Below, one piece after another: positions 34,647 through 42,689 of a DNA stretch of 49,876 nt. The DNA is from Deltaproteobacteria bacterium. Lineage in GTDB: Bacteria > Desulfobacterota > Desulfobulbia > Desulfobulbales > Desulfurivibrionaceae. Position 1 is the stretch's first letter, and each line of letters starts with the position of its first letter. The translations under genes and the position numbers were made by a program. The notes under the pieces are model-generated. The model made no database searches, was not told where the DNA came from, and saw nothing but the letters and a program-made list of their open reading frames with translations. The stretch is taken from the NCBI GenBank assembly GCA_013349285.1, contig DUZU01000023.1, positions 1-49,876 on the forward strand, written 5' to 3'.

Positions 34647-35789
34647 TCAATACATCTCATACTTGGCCAACACCCCGTCCAAGCCGCCGTTTTTAACAGA
34701 TTTTTTCCAGGCCGGACGCAGGCCGATTTTTTTAAGCAATTCCCGATCGCCGAAATAGAGATAGGCGGTGGAGCCGGCGCATTTGTGCTTGAGAAAGCTG
34801 CCGAACTCACCGATCATGGCCGCCACCTCCTCCTTTTCCCCCATCCGGATGCCGTAGGGCGGATTGACCACGATCACCGAATCGTTGATCGGCTCAAGAT
34901 CCTGAAAGCTGCACTCTCTGATTCTAATGGCGGAGGCGCCGGGGATGTTTTCCAAATTGTGGCGGGCCGCGGCCACGGCCTGATAATCGATATCGCTGCC
35001 GCGAATCTCAATCCCCTTGCCAAGGGGCCTGATATGATCATCAACCCCGGCCTTTACCCGTTGCCAGATTTTTTCGTCAAAATCAGGCAGATTGAAAAAA
35101 CCGAATCGATCGCGCAAAAAACCGCCGGGAATCCGGCAATAGGCGAGATAGGCCTCACAGAGCAGGGTGCCGGAGCCACACATGGGATCGACCAACGGCC
35201 GACTGCCGTCCCAGCCGCTCAGGTTGACAATCGCCGCCGCCACCGTCTCCTGCATGGGGGCCTTGACCGCCTCCTTGCGATACCCCCGCCGATGCAGGGA
35301 TTCCCCGGCCACATCCATACTGATCACCGCCTTGTCCTCATGGATATGCAGATTAAAGGCGACATCGGGATTAACGGTATCGACGTTGGGCCGCTCCCCC
35401 CACTTCTCGCGCAGCCAGTCAACCATGGCATCCTTGAGGCACAGGGCCGCGTATTTGGAGTGCCTGATTTTAGAATGGCTCACATTGGAGGTGATGGCAA
35501 AGGTCTGGCCCGGCTTGATCAAGGTATCCCATGGCAGTTTCATCGCGGTTTGATACAGATACTTGGTGCTGTGGCAATCAAAGGTCAACAGGGGCGCCAT
35601 CACCCTGGTGCAGAGCCTGGTGGCATAAACGATCCGATAAAGAGCGGCCGGATCGGCGTTAAAATAGATGCCGCGAAAGGCAGGCATCACCTCGACCGCC
35701 CCCAGGCCACGCAGCTCTTCCGCCCCTACTTCTTCAATGTTCTCGGCAACCTGGGCAAAATATCTTCCGGTTTTCTGATAGGTAAACAT
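34647..35789 (-). CDS. THUMP-domain RNA methyltransferase (RlmL-N/YcbY family)
   Basis: 380 residues. THUMP domain ~50-165 ('RIVYATRLCTRVMAPLLTFDCHSTKYLYQ'), then the methyltransferase domain with SAM-binding 'PLVDPMCGSGTLLCEAYLAY', 'RGSDIDYQAVAAARHNLEN' and catalytic 'VVNPPYGIRMG'. It methylates N2 of guanine in rRNA or tRNA, as RlmL's first half does for 23S G2445. Which target applies is inferred from family only. The gene is convergent with the DOMON-like gene, 30 bp apart. Confidence 0.92.
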   Translation of the reverse strand: MFTYQKTGRYFAQVAENIEEVGAEELRGLGAVEVMPAFRGIYFNADPAALYRIVYATRLCTRVMAPLLTFDCHSTKYLYQTAMKLPWDTLIKPGQTFAITSNVSHSKIRHSKYAALCLKDAMVDWLREKWGERPNVDTVNPDVAFNLHIHEDKAVISMDVAGESLHRRGYRKEAVKAPMQETVAAAIVNLSGWDGSRPLVDPMCGSGTLLCEAYLAYCRIPGGFLRDRFGFFNLPDFDEKIWQRVKAGVDDHIRPLGKGIEIRGSDIDYQAVAAARHNLENIPGASAIRIRECSFQDLEPINDSVIVVNPPYGIRMGEKEEVAAMIGEFGSFLKHKCAGSTAYLYFGDRELLKKIGLRPAWKKSVKNGGLDGVLAKYEMY

Positions 35790-35950
35790 CTTTGCTTTAT
35801 TCCTTAAGTTATGATGAGCTTACAGCACTTATCCAGAGGCTAACCATGCCCGCTATGCAATAAGAGGTGGCGTTGCCCGAGCGACGGCATCCATAGCTAT
35901 GTTGCGCACCGGACTGCCCGAACCGACAGATCGAATCACTGACGACGCCT

Positions 35951-36421
35951 TTAATTATTGAGCATAAAAATATCATAGCCCAGGCAGGTGGAAAACGCCG
36001 CCCAGACAAAACCTGGAAAAAGCAATAAAACAACCCGGTAGGCAGAGGGCCTGGTAAGAGCCATAAGCAGGGCCAAGCTCCCGGCGATAAAGGCCTCGAC
36101 CAACACCGCCGGGCCGATAGCATGCTGGACGAAAAACAGATAGCAGAAGACCACGTTCAAAAATCCGTTGAGCAGATAAAGACGGATCACCGTAGCGAAC
36201 CCCTGGCTCCCTTTAGCTTGATTCACAAACAAAATCAACGAAAAGCAGACCGGGATAAAACAGAACAACCTGATTGCCATCACCACCCATACCGGCGGCA
36301 GATAGGCCGGCTTGAGCAAAAACGAGTACCAGCCCGCCAGGCCTTGAACCATGAGCGCCCAACAGCATAAGCCGATTAGCCCGTAAAAAAGAGGCGCCAG
36401 CACATAATGCAACTTGGCCAT
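35951..36421 (-). CDS. tspO: TspO/MBR-family membrane protein
   Basis: 156 residues with five helices. 'YSFLLKPAYLPPVWVVMAIRLFCFIPVCFSLILF' and the aromatic C-terminus 'PGFVWAAFSTCLGYDIFMLN' fit the tryptophan-rich sensory protein family. TspO binds porphyrins and sterols. ATG 36421 is used; an ORF extension upstream lacks homology. The ribosome site CAGGAG is 10 bases off, which is long. Confidence 0.82.
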   Translation of the reverse strand: MAKLHYVLAPLFYGLIGLCCWALMVQGLAGWYSFLLKPAYLPPVWVVMAIRLFCFIPVCFSLILFVNQAKGSQGFATVIRLYLLNGFLNVVFCYLFFVQHAIGPAVLVEAFIAGSLALLMALTRPSAYRVVLLLFPGFVWAAFSTCLGYDIFMLNN

Positions 36422-36633
36422 AAACTTAAAACTCCTGTTGGTTGCCGCGACCGATCCCGCCAAGGTGACCACCCCTGGGGTTGCCAAAGCAGCATACCAT
36501 CAACCCGGGATCTTGGAAGCAAAGCTTTTTATAAATTTGCACAACAATCGCCGTGGCCGATATCCCCAAAAAGGATGAAACCCGGTATAGTGGCTTAGAC
36601 ATTAACCAGATTATATTCACGAACCGGATCGCC

Positions 36634-37197
36634 ATGACCTCCTTAAGCAGATTACGACAAAAAAAAATAGAACAGACCATCCTTAATTTCAAAAAGCAAC
36701 TGCGCCAGAACTACCGGGCCACACCAGGCCCATTTTCCTATATCATTATCCTGGACAACCTGAAACTCGATTTCAATATCGGCAAAATCTATCGCAGCGC
36801 CGATGCCTTGGGCGCCCGTGAAATTCATCTGATCGGAACCCCTTACTTCGATCCCTCTCCGGCCAAAGGCGCCTTAAAATGGATCCCCACCCATTTTCAC
36901 GATGATTTCGCCTCTTGCCACCGCCGGCTCACCGAACAGGGCTACATCTTTCACATCATGAGCCCCGAGGCCGCAATAAGCCTGCAGGAAAGCGTGCTCC
37001 CCCAAAAAACCGCCTTTGCTTTCGGCCATGAGGAATTCGGGTTCAGCTTTAACCCCGACGATTTCCCCGATCTCCTCCAGGTTAAAATAACCCAATACGG
37101 CAAGGTCCAAAGCCTGAATGTGAGCGTGGCCGCCTCCATGGCCATGTACGAATACACCAGACAGCACGGCAATTTTCTGCCGGCCTCAACCAAATAA
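36634..37197 (+). CDS. SpoU/TrmH-family RNA 2'-O-methyltransferase
   Basis: 187 residues from ATG 36634; an in-frame GTG at 36553 would add 27 residues that look non-homologous. SPOUT motifs are visible: motif 1 'LDNLKLDFNIGKIYRSADALGAREIHLIG', motif 2 'KTAFAFGHEEFGFS' and motif 3 'VQSLNVSVAASMAMYEY', the trefoil knot that binds SAM. It methylates a ribose 2'-OH in tRNA or rRNA. The target is unknown. Confidence 0.9.
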   Translation: MTSLSRLRQKKIEQTILNFKKQLRQNYRATPGPFSYIIILDNLKLDFNIGKIYRSADALGAREIHLIGTPYFDPSPAKGALKWIPTHFHDDFASCHRRLTEQGYIFHIMSPEAAISLQESVLPQKTAFAFGHEEFGFSFNPDDFPDLLQVKITQYGKVQSLNVSVAASMAMYEYTRQHGNFLPASTK

Positions 37198-37354
37198 TCA
37201 ACCGTTCCACCCACAAACCAGGCTGTGCCACCTGCAACATTTATAAAGCATTCCACTAGTTATCACGCTATAATAAATATTGGTCAACATTATCAATCGC
37301 CGGTTGAGTAGAGAGGGGGGCCACTCTAAACAAACACGCCATGGAGATAATGAG

Positions 37355-39580
37355 GTGACACCAAAAGAAGCTGATTTTTCACTTGATGACTCGGCGCAAC
37401 AGCTATACCAACAGCTTGCCGGTCTCGACACCTCGGTGCGCAGCGGACTTGATAATGACCACGCGGAATCAGGTCTTATTGATTTTCTGGGGGAAGAAGA
37501 AAAATGGCTGGACCACTATCGGATTATCCTGGCCGATGTGGTCTGCCTGCTGGCCGAGATCCTGCAAACCAGCCGCCTGAGCAATCTCTCCGAACAAACG
37601 GCCAAGCAAAACGCCCTCCTGTTTGATAAACTCAAAAAACTAACCAAGCTCCCTCAATTTGACGGTAAAATTCAATGCCGCCACAAAGGCCGGCGGCTGC
37701 TCAGCGAAAAACCCGGCACCGAAGAGCTGGACTTCGAACTATCAACCGGCAACCTTTTGCTTGACCTGCAGATGGCACGGGTGGTCAGCAAAAGAAGAGG
37801 GGCGATAGCCGCCACCCTGCATGCCGGTCTGACCAGGGCCTTTAAAACCTTCAAGGCCCTGGAAATTGTTAATCTCCAACTCGATATCCGACTCGGCACC
37901 CCGGATGATCTGCAAAAAATCAGCAGTTCACTGGCCTTACTCTGCCGCTATTACAAAAAAACAAAAGAAAAACAAAACTCCGACTTCATCGTCGTCGATG
38001 AGTACGGCTTACCAAGCCCCAACCTCACCCTGCTGGCCGCCACCAACAACGTTAAGCCTGAAGCGATCCAGAGCCTGGTCCATAAAATAAAACCGATGAT
38101 CTTCGGAGAGGATCCCGCCAAAGAGCTTGCCAACTTCACCACGGTTTATGACGCCTTTTTCGCCTTCAAAAAACTCCGGGACCAATTGAGCAAACCGCCA
38201 TTTGAGATCAATAATCTGCAACGATTCATGCAAACGCCGGGCAACCCCCAAAAAGCCGCGGCCACCGCCAAAATCACCAGAATGGTTATTGCCGAATACG
38301 GCGCAAAGCCGGAACAGGCCTCCCAGGTTCTGGCCAGCCTCAACCGGGAAGGATATCAAAACATCTATACCGGCACCCTGCGCAAAAGACTTTCCATGGC
38401 CAGCGACTTTATCCAGCTCGCTGAAAAGCGGGCGAGCAGGGACAATATTGAGCAGGAAACCATCAGCAACATTGAGCAAGGACTAAACAACATTGGCGAC
38501 GACATCTTTGACGATATCGATATCACCGGCACCGAGGTGAGCTCTACCGACGACCAGGGGCAGACGGTCACATGGCGGCTGCACAAGGAATTGCCGCCCC
38601 TGCTCTCTTTTTTCAAACGACGGGCCGCCATCAAGAAAAAAATGCAGGAAATGCCCCATCGGCAGGTTGAATTCGATGCCCAGGACTATGCGGTTATCGC
38701 CAGAAACTTCCAGATCGACGAGCAGGCGGCCCAACACCTGGTCAGCCTGCTGCAGGCCTGTTTTGACGGCAACGGCCACTTCCGGCGCAGCTCCTTTGAA
38801 AAAAACATCCCGGAATTCATCAAATTCGAGGCCAAGGTTTTTGAATTCCTCTGGCATTACCTCAAGGAACTGATCTCCAGGGACGACCGGGTTTCTTTCC
38901 TCAATGCCCTGCAGGGCCTTATTGCTCAGCTTAAAGATCCGCAAAAAGCCCTGGAAATTCTACTCCGCGACATCTTCTGCAATTCGCACCTCATCGGTTT
39001 TTCAGACCGCAACGGCCTGCTGCTCGCCAATATCCTGATCCGCAAATACAACCAGGAGTTGGGCAGCCATATTGAGCTCACCCCGGAAGAGGTCTTGCAG
39101 GTCAGGGAAGGCCTTGATCCCATCATGGTGGAGCAGGCGGTTCTCTTTTTAGAAAACGAACGCGAACAGGTGTATCACAAGCTGAAAATCATCCATGAGG
39201 AGCTTCAAAAAACCATAGCCGCCAAAACGGCAAGCGACAAAAAATCCATGCCGCTCCGTTATCTCACCACCCTGGAGCGGGAACTCATCATTTTCCTCTC
39301 CCTGACCGGCGGCGACATCGCCCATAAAATAGTGCGGGGCTTAACCAAGGAATATGGTGATCCCAAGGCATCCCTCTATCTTGCCGGAACCGACGCCTCA
39401 TATTTCCGCCCCTTTCTTCAGGTGCTCCAGGTGGCGGCTCGCGGGCTGCGGCGCTTCGACGAGACAAAAGACTTGAGCCTGTTCCAGGTTATTGCCGACC
39501 AGCAGACAAATTTCAGCAACCTCTCGGCAAACCAAGCCCACATCACCCTGGTAAAAAGGGTAATGGACTGGATGCAGTAA
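37355..39580 (+). CDS. Large protein of unknown function (741 aa)
   Basis: 741 residues from GTG 37355, which has GGAG eight bases before it (a TTG further up at 37280 has none). No signal peptide or membrane segment; mostly charged helices. There is no Walker, HEXXH, GGDEF or similar motif that I can name. Part of the N-terminus looks like a long helical repeat (~50-250). The middle stretch (~365-430) contains 'DNIEQETISNIEQGLNNIGDDIFDDIDI' and may be flexible. The C-terminal third ('LTTLERELIIFLSLTGGDIAHKIVRGLTKEYGDPKASLYLAG') seems globular. A perfect terminator follows, so it is transcribed as its own unit. The codon use matches its neighbours. Confidence 0.75.
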   Translation: MTPKEADFSLDDSAQQLYQQLAGLDTSVRSGLDNDHAESGLIDFLGEEEKWLDHYRIILADVVCLLAEILQTSRLSNLSEQTAKQNALLFDKLKKLTKLPQFDGKIQCRHKGRRLLSEKPGTEELDFELSTGNLLLDLQMARVVSKRRGAIAATLHAGLTRAFKTFKALEIVNLQLDIRLGTPDDLQKISSSLALLCRYYKKTKEKQNSDFIVVDEYGLPSPNLTLLAATNNVKPEAIQSLVHKIKPMIFGEDPAKELANFTTVYDAFFAFKKLRDQLSKPPFEINNLQRFMQTPGNPQKAAATAKITRMVIAEYGAKPEQASQVLASLNREGYQNIYTGTLRKRLSMASDFIQLAEKRASRDNIEQETISNIEQGLNNIGDDIFDDIDITGTEVSSTDDQGQTVTWRLHKELPPLLSFFKRRAAIKKKMQEMPHRQVEFDAQDYAVIARNFQIDEQAAQHLVSLLQACFDGNGHFRRSSFEKNIPEFIKFEAKVFEFLWHYLKELISRDDRVSFLNALQGLIAQLKDPQKALEILLRDIFCNSHLIGFSDRNGLLLANILIRKYNQELGSHIELTPEEVLQVREGLDPIMVEQAVLFLENEREQVYHKLKIIHEELQKTIAAKTASDKKSMPLRYLTTLERELIIFLSLTGGDIAHKIVRGLTKEYGDPKASLYLAGTDASYFRPFLQVLQVAARGLRRFDETKDLSLFQVIADQQTNFSNLSANQAHITLVKRVMDWMQ

Positions 39581-39593
39581 GAAAAAGCGCCAC

Positions 39594-39630
39594 CCGGGGG
39601 CATTGCCGATACCGCCCCCGGCTTTTTATT
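39594..39630 (+). terminator. Rho-independent terminator after the 741-aa gene
   Basis: CCGGGGGC ... GCCCCCGG (8-bp stem, 11-base loop) then CTTTTTATT, 13 bp after the stop. Confidence 0.92.
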
Positions 39631-39708
39631 GCATTCCGGCCAACTCTTCGCTAGAGTATCGCCTTTTCGGACACAATCGATTATCGCCCCTCAGCACAGG
39701 AGTAAAAA

Positions 39709-39915
39709 ATGCAATTCGAATCATTCGAGCAGGCCCTCCATGTCTGCATGACTGCGGAACAGGGCACGGACGAACATGAAGCGGCCCTGATCTATTGCCT
39801 GGACCATGCCCCGGCAGATCTCAAAGAAAAAATCAAGGAAGGCCTGGCCGACTTTCACAAGGGGCGGCAGGAAAAACATGATGGTGGCTGCGGCTGCGGC
39901 TGCAACCATGATTGA
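39709..39915 (+). CDS. Small protein with a cysteine-rich C-terminal tail
   Basis: 68 residues. The N-terminal helical part ('ESFEQALHVCMTAEQGTDEHEAALIYCLDHAPADLKEKIKEGLADFHKG') is followed by 'HDGGCGCGCNHD', an obvious metal-binding tail. The family is unknown to me. Copper-, nickel- or zinc-binding is likely. It has its own ribosome site (ACAGGAG) and lies next to the convergent methionine sulfoxide reductase gene. Confidence 0.7.
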   Translation: MQFESFEQALHVCMTAEQGTDEHEAALIYCLDHAPADLKEKIKEGLADFHKGRQEKHDGGCGCGCNHD

Positions 39916-39923
39916 TTGACAAA

Positions 39924-39950
39924 GCGGCGGGCTCAATCTTGACCCGCCGC
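39924..39950. terminator. Bidirectional hairpin between two convergent genes
   Basis: GCGGCGGG-c-TCAA ... TTGA-CCCGCCGC, an 8+4-bp stem with a bulged C. Only weak T-runs on either side. It separates the Cys-tail gene from msrAB. Confidence 0.6.
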
Positions 39951-39955
39951 CGGTT

Positions 39956-41017
39956 TCATTGCCCTGCAAAAAGAGGCAAAAAGAGCTCATATCCCTTGCG
40001 GGCCAGATCGGTCACCGGGATAAAGCGTAAGGCCGCGGAATTGATACAATATCTGAGCCCGGTCGGCGCCGGACCGTCGGCAAAAACATGGCCCAGATGG
40101 GAATCCCCGTTTTTACTGCGCACCTCGGTCCGTACCGAAAAAAGCCTTCGATCCTCCCGTTCGACAATGTTTGCCGCAACCAGCGGCCTGGTAAAGCTGG
40201 GCCAGCCGGTGCCGGAATCATACTTATCCAGCGAGCTGAACAAGGCCTCGCCGGAAACGATATCCACATAAATCCCGGCCTGCTTGTTATCCCAGTAGTC
40301 GTTGTTAAAGGCCGGCTCGGTTCCCTCTTGCCGGGTAACCTTATACTGCAGCGGGGTAAGACGCTTTTTCAACTCAGCATCACTCCATTTCGCGCCCAAG
40401 CTGCGCTCCTTGCCCCAGACCTTGTCAAGAAAGGCATCCCGGCCTGAACCGGCCCGATAATATCGATAGCGAAGCGGGTTCTTTTTATAATAATCCTGAT
40501 GATACTCCTCGGCGGGATAAAATCGGCCGGCGGCGATAATAGGGGTGACCAGGGGGGCTGCAAAAACCTTACGCCCGGCCAGCGCCTCTTTGGAGGCAGC
40601 CGCCAACCGGCGCTGCTCCTCATTGAGATAAAATATCGCCGAGCCATAGGCATGGCCGCGGTCCACAAACTGGCCGCCCGCATCGGTGGGATCAATCTGG
40701 CGCCAGAAAATATCAAGCAGGGCCTGGTAACTCACCTTGTCCGGGGCATAAACCACCTCCACCGCCTCGAGATGGCCGCCGGCCGCATAGGTATCATAGG
40801 TGGGCGCATCGCCCCGGCCGCCGATATAGCCGGAGGTCACCGCCAGGACTCCCTCCACCTGCTCGAAAGGCTTTTCCATACACCAAAAGCAGCCGCCGGC
40901 AAAAATCGCCTTTTGCGTCACCCCGGCGCCAACCTTGGGTACCACGGCAAAAGAAAAAAAGGCCACGCCTAAAAAAAGCACCCAGCTATTTTCTAAAAAA
41001 AAGTTAAAGAGTTTCAT
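39956..41017 (-). CDS. msrAB: Exported peptide methionine sulfoxide reductase MsrA/MsrB fusion
   Basis: 353 residues. N-terminal hydrophobic signal or anchor (~11-31). MsrA domain ~33-200 with Cys43 in '[13 protein letters not shown]'; MsrB domain ~210-345 with Cys324 in '[13 protein letters not shown]'. It lacks the CxxC zinc pairs of some MsrB. Both stereoisomers of methionine sulfoxide in exported proteins would be repaired. A Fur/OxyR-like AT-rich element lies upstream. The start ATG 41017 has GAGGTGATCAG just before it. Confidence 0.94.
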   Translation of the reverse strand: MKLFNFFLENSWVLFLGVAFFSFAVVPKVGAGVTQKAIFAGGCFWCMEKPFEQVEGVLAVTSGYIGGRGDAPTYDTYAAGGHLEAVEVVYAPDKVSYQALLDIFWRQIDPTDAGGQFVDRGHAYGSAIFYLNEEQRRLAAASKEALAGRKVFAAPLVTPIIAAGRFYPAEEYHQDYYKKNPLRYRYYRAGSGRDAFLDKVWGKERSLGAKWSDAELKKRLTPLQYKVTRQEGTEPAFNNDYWDNKQAGIYVDIVSGEALFSSLDKYDSGTGWPSFTRPLVAANIVEREDRRLFSVRTEVRSKNGDSHLGHVFADGPAPTGLRYCINSAALRFIPVTDLARKGYELFLPLFAGQ

Positions 41018-41048
41018 CTGATCACCTCATAAGTTACTATGCTTAAAA

Positions 41049-41067
41049 ATGAATAATAATCATTACC
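41049..41067 (-). promoter_or_regulatory. Fur-box-like sequence upstream of msrAB
   Basis: The plus strand contains ATAATCATTACC, matching 11 of 12 in the right half of the Fur consensus, and 14 of 19 overall. It sits 32-50 bp before the msrAB start. This is a weak call because AT-rich spacers produce such matches by chance. Confidence 0.3.
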
Positions 41068-41194
41068 TAAAACTTTTGTTTATTTTTTCCGTTTTCAAAA
41101 AAACTTAAGCTCTCGTTGTCTTGCCAATTAGGTTAAAAGAGATAACATTTATCCGTAAAAATCAATGAAACCTCAAGGTCGGCAACCCCCTACT

Positions 41195-41482
41195 ATGTCC
41201 GAAACCCGCAAACCAGAAAACAAACCAGCCACCTGGCAGATCTATATGGTCCGCTGCAGCGACAACACCCTGTATACCGGAATCACGGTTAACCTTGCCA
41301 AAAGATTGGCCGAACATAATTCGGAGAGCAAAGGCGCCAAATACACCAGAGCCCGCCGGCCGGTGGAATTGGTCTATTCCGAACCAGCCTTATCCCGCTC
41401 TGAGGCGACCAAAAGAGAAATGCATATAAAAAAAATGACCCTGGCCCGCAAAATGGAGTTGATTGCCGAAAAAAACCTATAA
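41195..41482 (+). CDS. GIY-YIG domain protein (YhbQ-like)
   Basis: 95 residues from ATG 41195; an ATG at 41165 would add ten. 'WQIYMVRCSDNTLYTGITVNLAKRLAEHN' carries the GIY-YIG signature and 'RARRPVELVYSEPALSRSEATKREMHIKKM' the conserved R and E. YhbQ-type proteins may be single-domain nucleases acting on damaged or branched DNA. Followed by a terminator. Confidence 0.85.
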   Translation: MSETRKPENKPATWQIYMVRCSDNTLYTGITVNLAKRLAEHNSESKGAKYTRARRPVELVYSEPALSRSEATKREMHIKKMTLARKMELIAEKNL

Positions 41483-41483
41483 A

Positions 41484-41516
41484 AAAAGCGGCCCCGTTCG
41501 CCGGAAGCCGCTTTTA
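41484..41516. terminator. Bidirectional terminator
   Basis: AAAAGCGGC ... GCCGCTTTT with T-run on the plus strand and A/T on the other, between the GIY-YIG gene and the convergent ppnP. Confidence 0.8.
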
Positions 41517-41550
41517 CCCTGGTCGCACAGACCACTTTTGCCTAATATTT

Positions 41551-41865
41551 TCAGCGGATAAACGAACAGCAGTAATCAGTGAGTTTTTTAATCTTAAGGC
41601 TAAACTTGGCGTTGGCCGGAACCTCAAAAGACTCGCCGCCAACCACCTTCTTCCAGCCGGCCGCCTCAGGCAGCAACACTTCCAGCTCGCCGTCCAGAAT
41701 CTCCATCAACTCCTTGTCCGCCGTGCCGAACTCATACACACCGGGTAGCATGACCCCCAGGGTTTTCTTAGTGCCGTCGGCAAACAGGACGGTGCGAGAG
41801 GTGACGTTGCCGTCAAAATAGACATTGGCCTTCTTTACGATGGTGACATTATTAAATTCAGACAT
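41551..41865 (-). CDS. ppnP: Pyrimidine/purine nucleoside phosphorylase (PpnP, DUF1255)
   Basis: 104 residues. '[26 protein letters not shown]', '[30 protein letters not shown]' and the C-terminus '[25 protein letters not shown]' are the three parts of this small cupin-like family, known as YaiE/PpnP in E. coli, a broad-specificity nucleoside phosphorylase. Full length. A good ribosome site (AAGGAAGAACCA) precedes it. Confidence 0.93.
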   Translation of the reverse strand: MSEFNNVTIVKKANVYFDGNVTSRTVLFADGTKKTLGVMLPGVYEFGTADKELMEILDGELEVLLPEAAGWKKVVGGESFEVPANAKFSLKIKKLTDYCCSFIR

Positions 41866-41991
41866 TGGTTCTTCCTTAAGATTATTTTAGAGAGGGGAAA
41901 CGACAAAAACCGTCAAAACTTACTTCATTATTAGACTGGTTTCAATCAGCAAACGATAATTTTGGTTAAAGAGAAATACCGCAATCGGACC

Positions 41992-42462
41992 TCAGCCAAG
42001 CAAATCTTTATCAAGATAGATCTCCGGCGAATACTCAGGGTAAAGCTTGGCAACACATTGAGGGCAAAGCCCGTGACTGAAACGGGTATTGGTCTTCTCC
42101 ATAACATAATACTCCAAGGGCAGCCAGGATTCCGGCAGGCTCGAATCCGCCCCCGGCCTTCGGATCTTGTTACAGCCGGAACAGATCGGCAGATAATCCT
42201 CCAACACCCTGATGGTCAACAATGCCTTCCGCAGCTTGGCGGCATAAAGAACAAGCAGACCGAACAGGATGGAACAAACCAGGCCGGTCACCCCGCCGAC
42301 TATCAGGTGTTCTTCGTCAAAATAGGGGATATCAGGATGCAGGACTGCATCAACCATGGCATTGAGGTTAGCGATAAATATTACCACCGCCACATAGGAG
42401 ACTACCTGAAAGAACGTGGTATTGCCGATTCTGACAAGAAATCTTGAATTAATAGCCTTCAT
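41992..42462 (-). CDS. Two-helix membrane protein with cytoplasmic CxxC module
   Basis: 156 residues. TM helices ~15-35 and ~50-75, then 'LPICSGCNKIRRPGADSSLPESWLPLEYYVMEKTNTRFSHGLCPQCVAKLYPEY'. That last segment is a widespread module seen at the end of sensor kinases and other signalling proteins in deltaproteobacteria, with four cysteines (CxxC ... CxxC). It likely binds a metal or responds to redox state. ATG 42462 has GGAGGGG upstream. No partner gene is adjacent. Confidence 0.75.
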   Translation of the reverse strand: MKAINSRFLVRIGNTTFFQVVSYVAVVIFIANLNAMVDAVLHPDIPYFDEEHLIVGGVTGLVCSILFGLLVLYAAKLRKALLTIRVLEDYLPICSGCNKIRRPGADSSLPESWLPLEYYVMEKTNTRFSHGLCPQCVAKLYPEYSPEIYLDKDLLG

Positions 42463-42689
42463 CCCCTCCGCCTCCAACTACCTTAGGCCTTGACTAAAGC
42501 AATCCTGAGATTGTCCCCGGCAAAAGCAAAACCTACACAATAGCCCTTTATTAACTATAACCATTCAACATTAAACACGCTGCCTTTTTCATAAAACACC
42601 CGAAATTCCGTCAAAATTTATAAAAAAATTGCCTTGCACACTACATAGTCATCGTGCTAAAAAAAGGCCTTTTTCTCCGGAGACAAGTA

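Noticed and set aside
35820-35950. Possible gene or repeat in the 130 bp between the THUMP methyltransferase and TspO genes
   Set aside because: Contains a few short repeats of GCTATG/CATAGC but no frame, hairpin or repeat strong enough to call.
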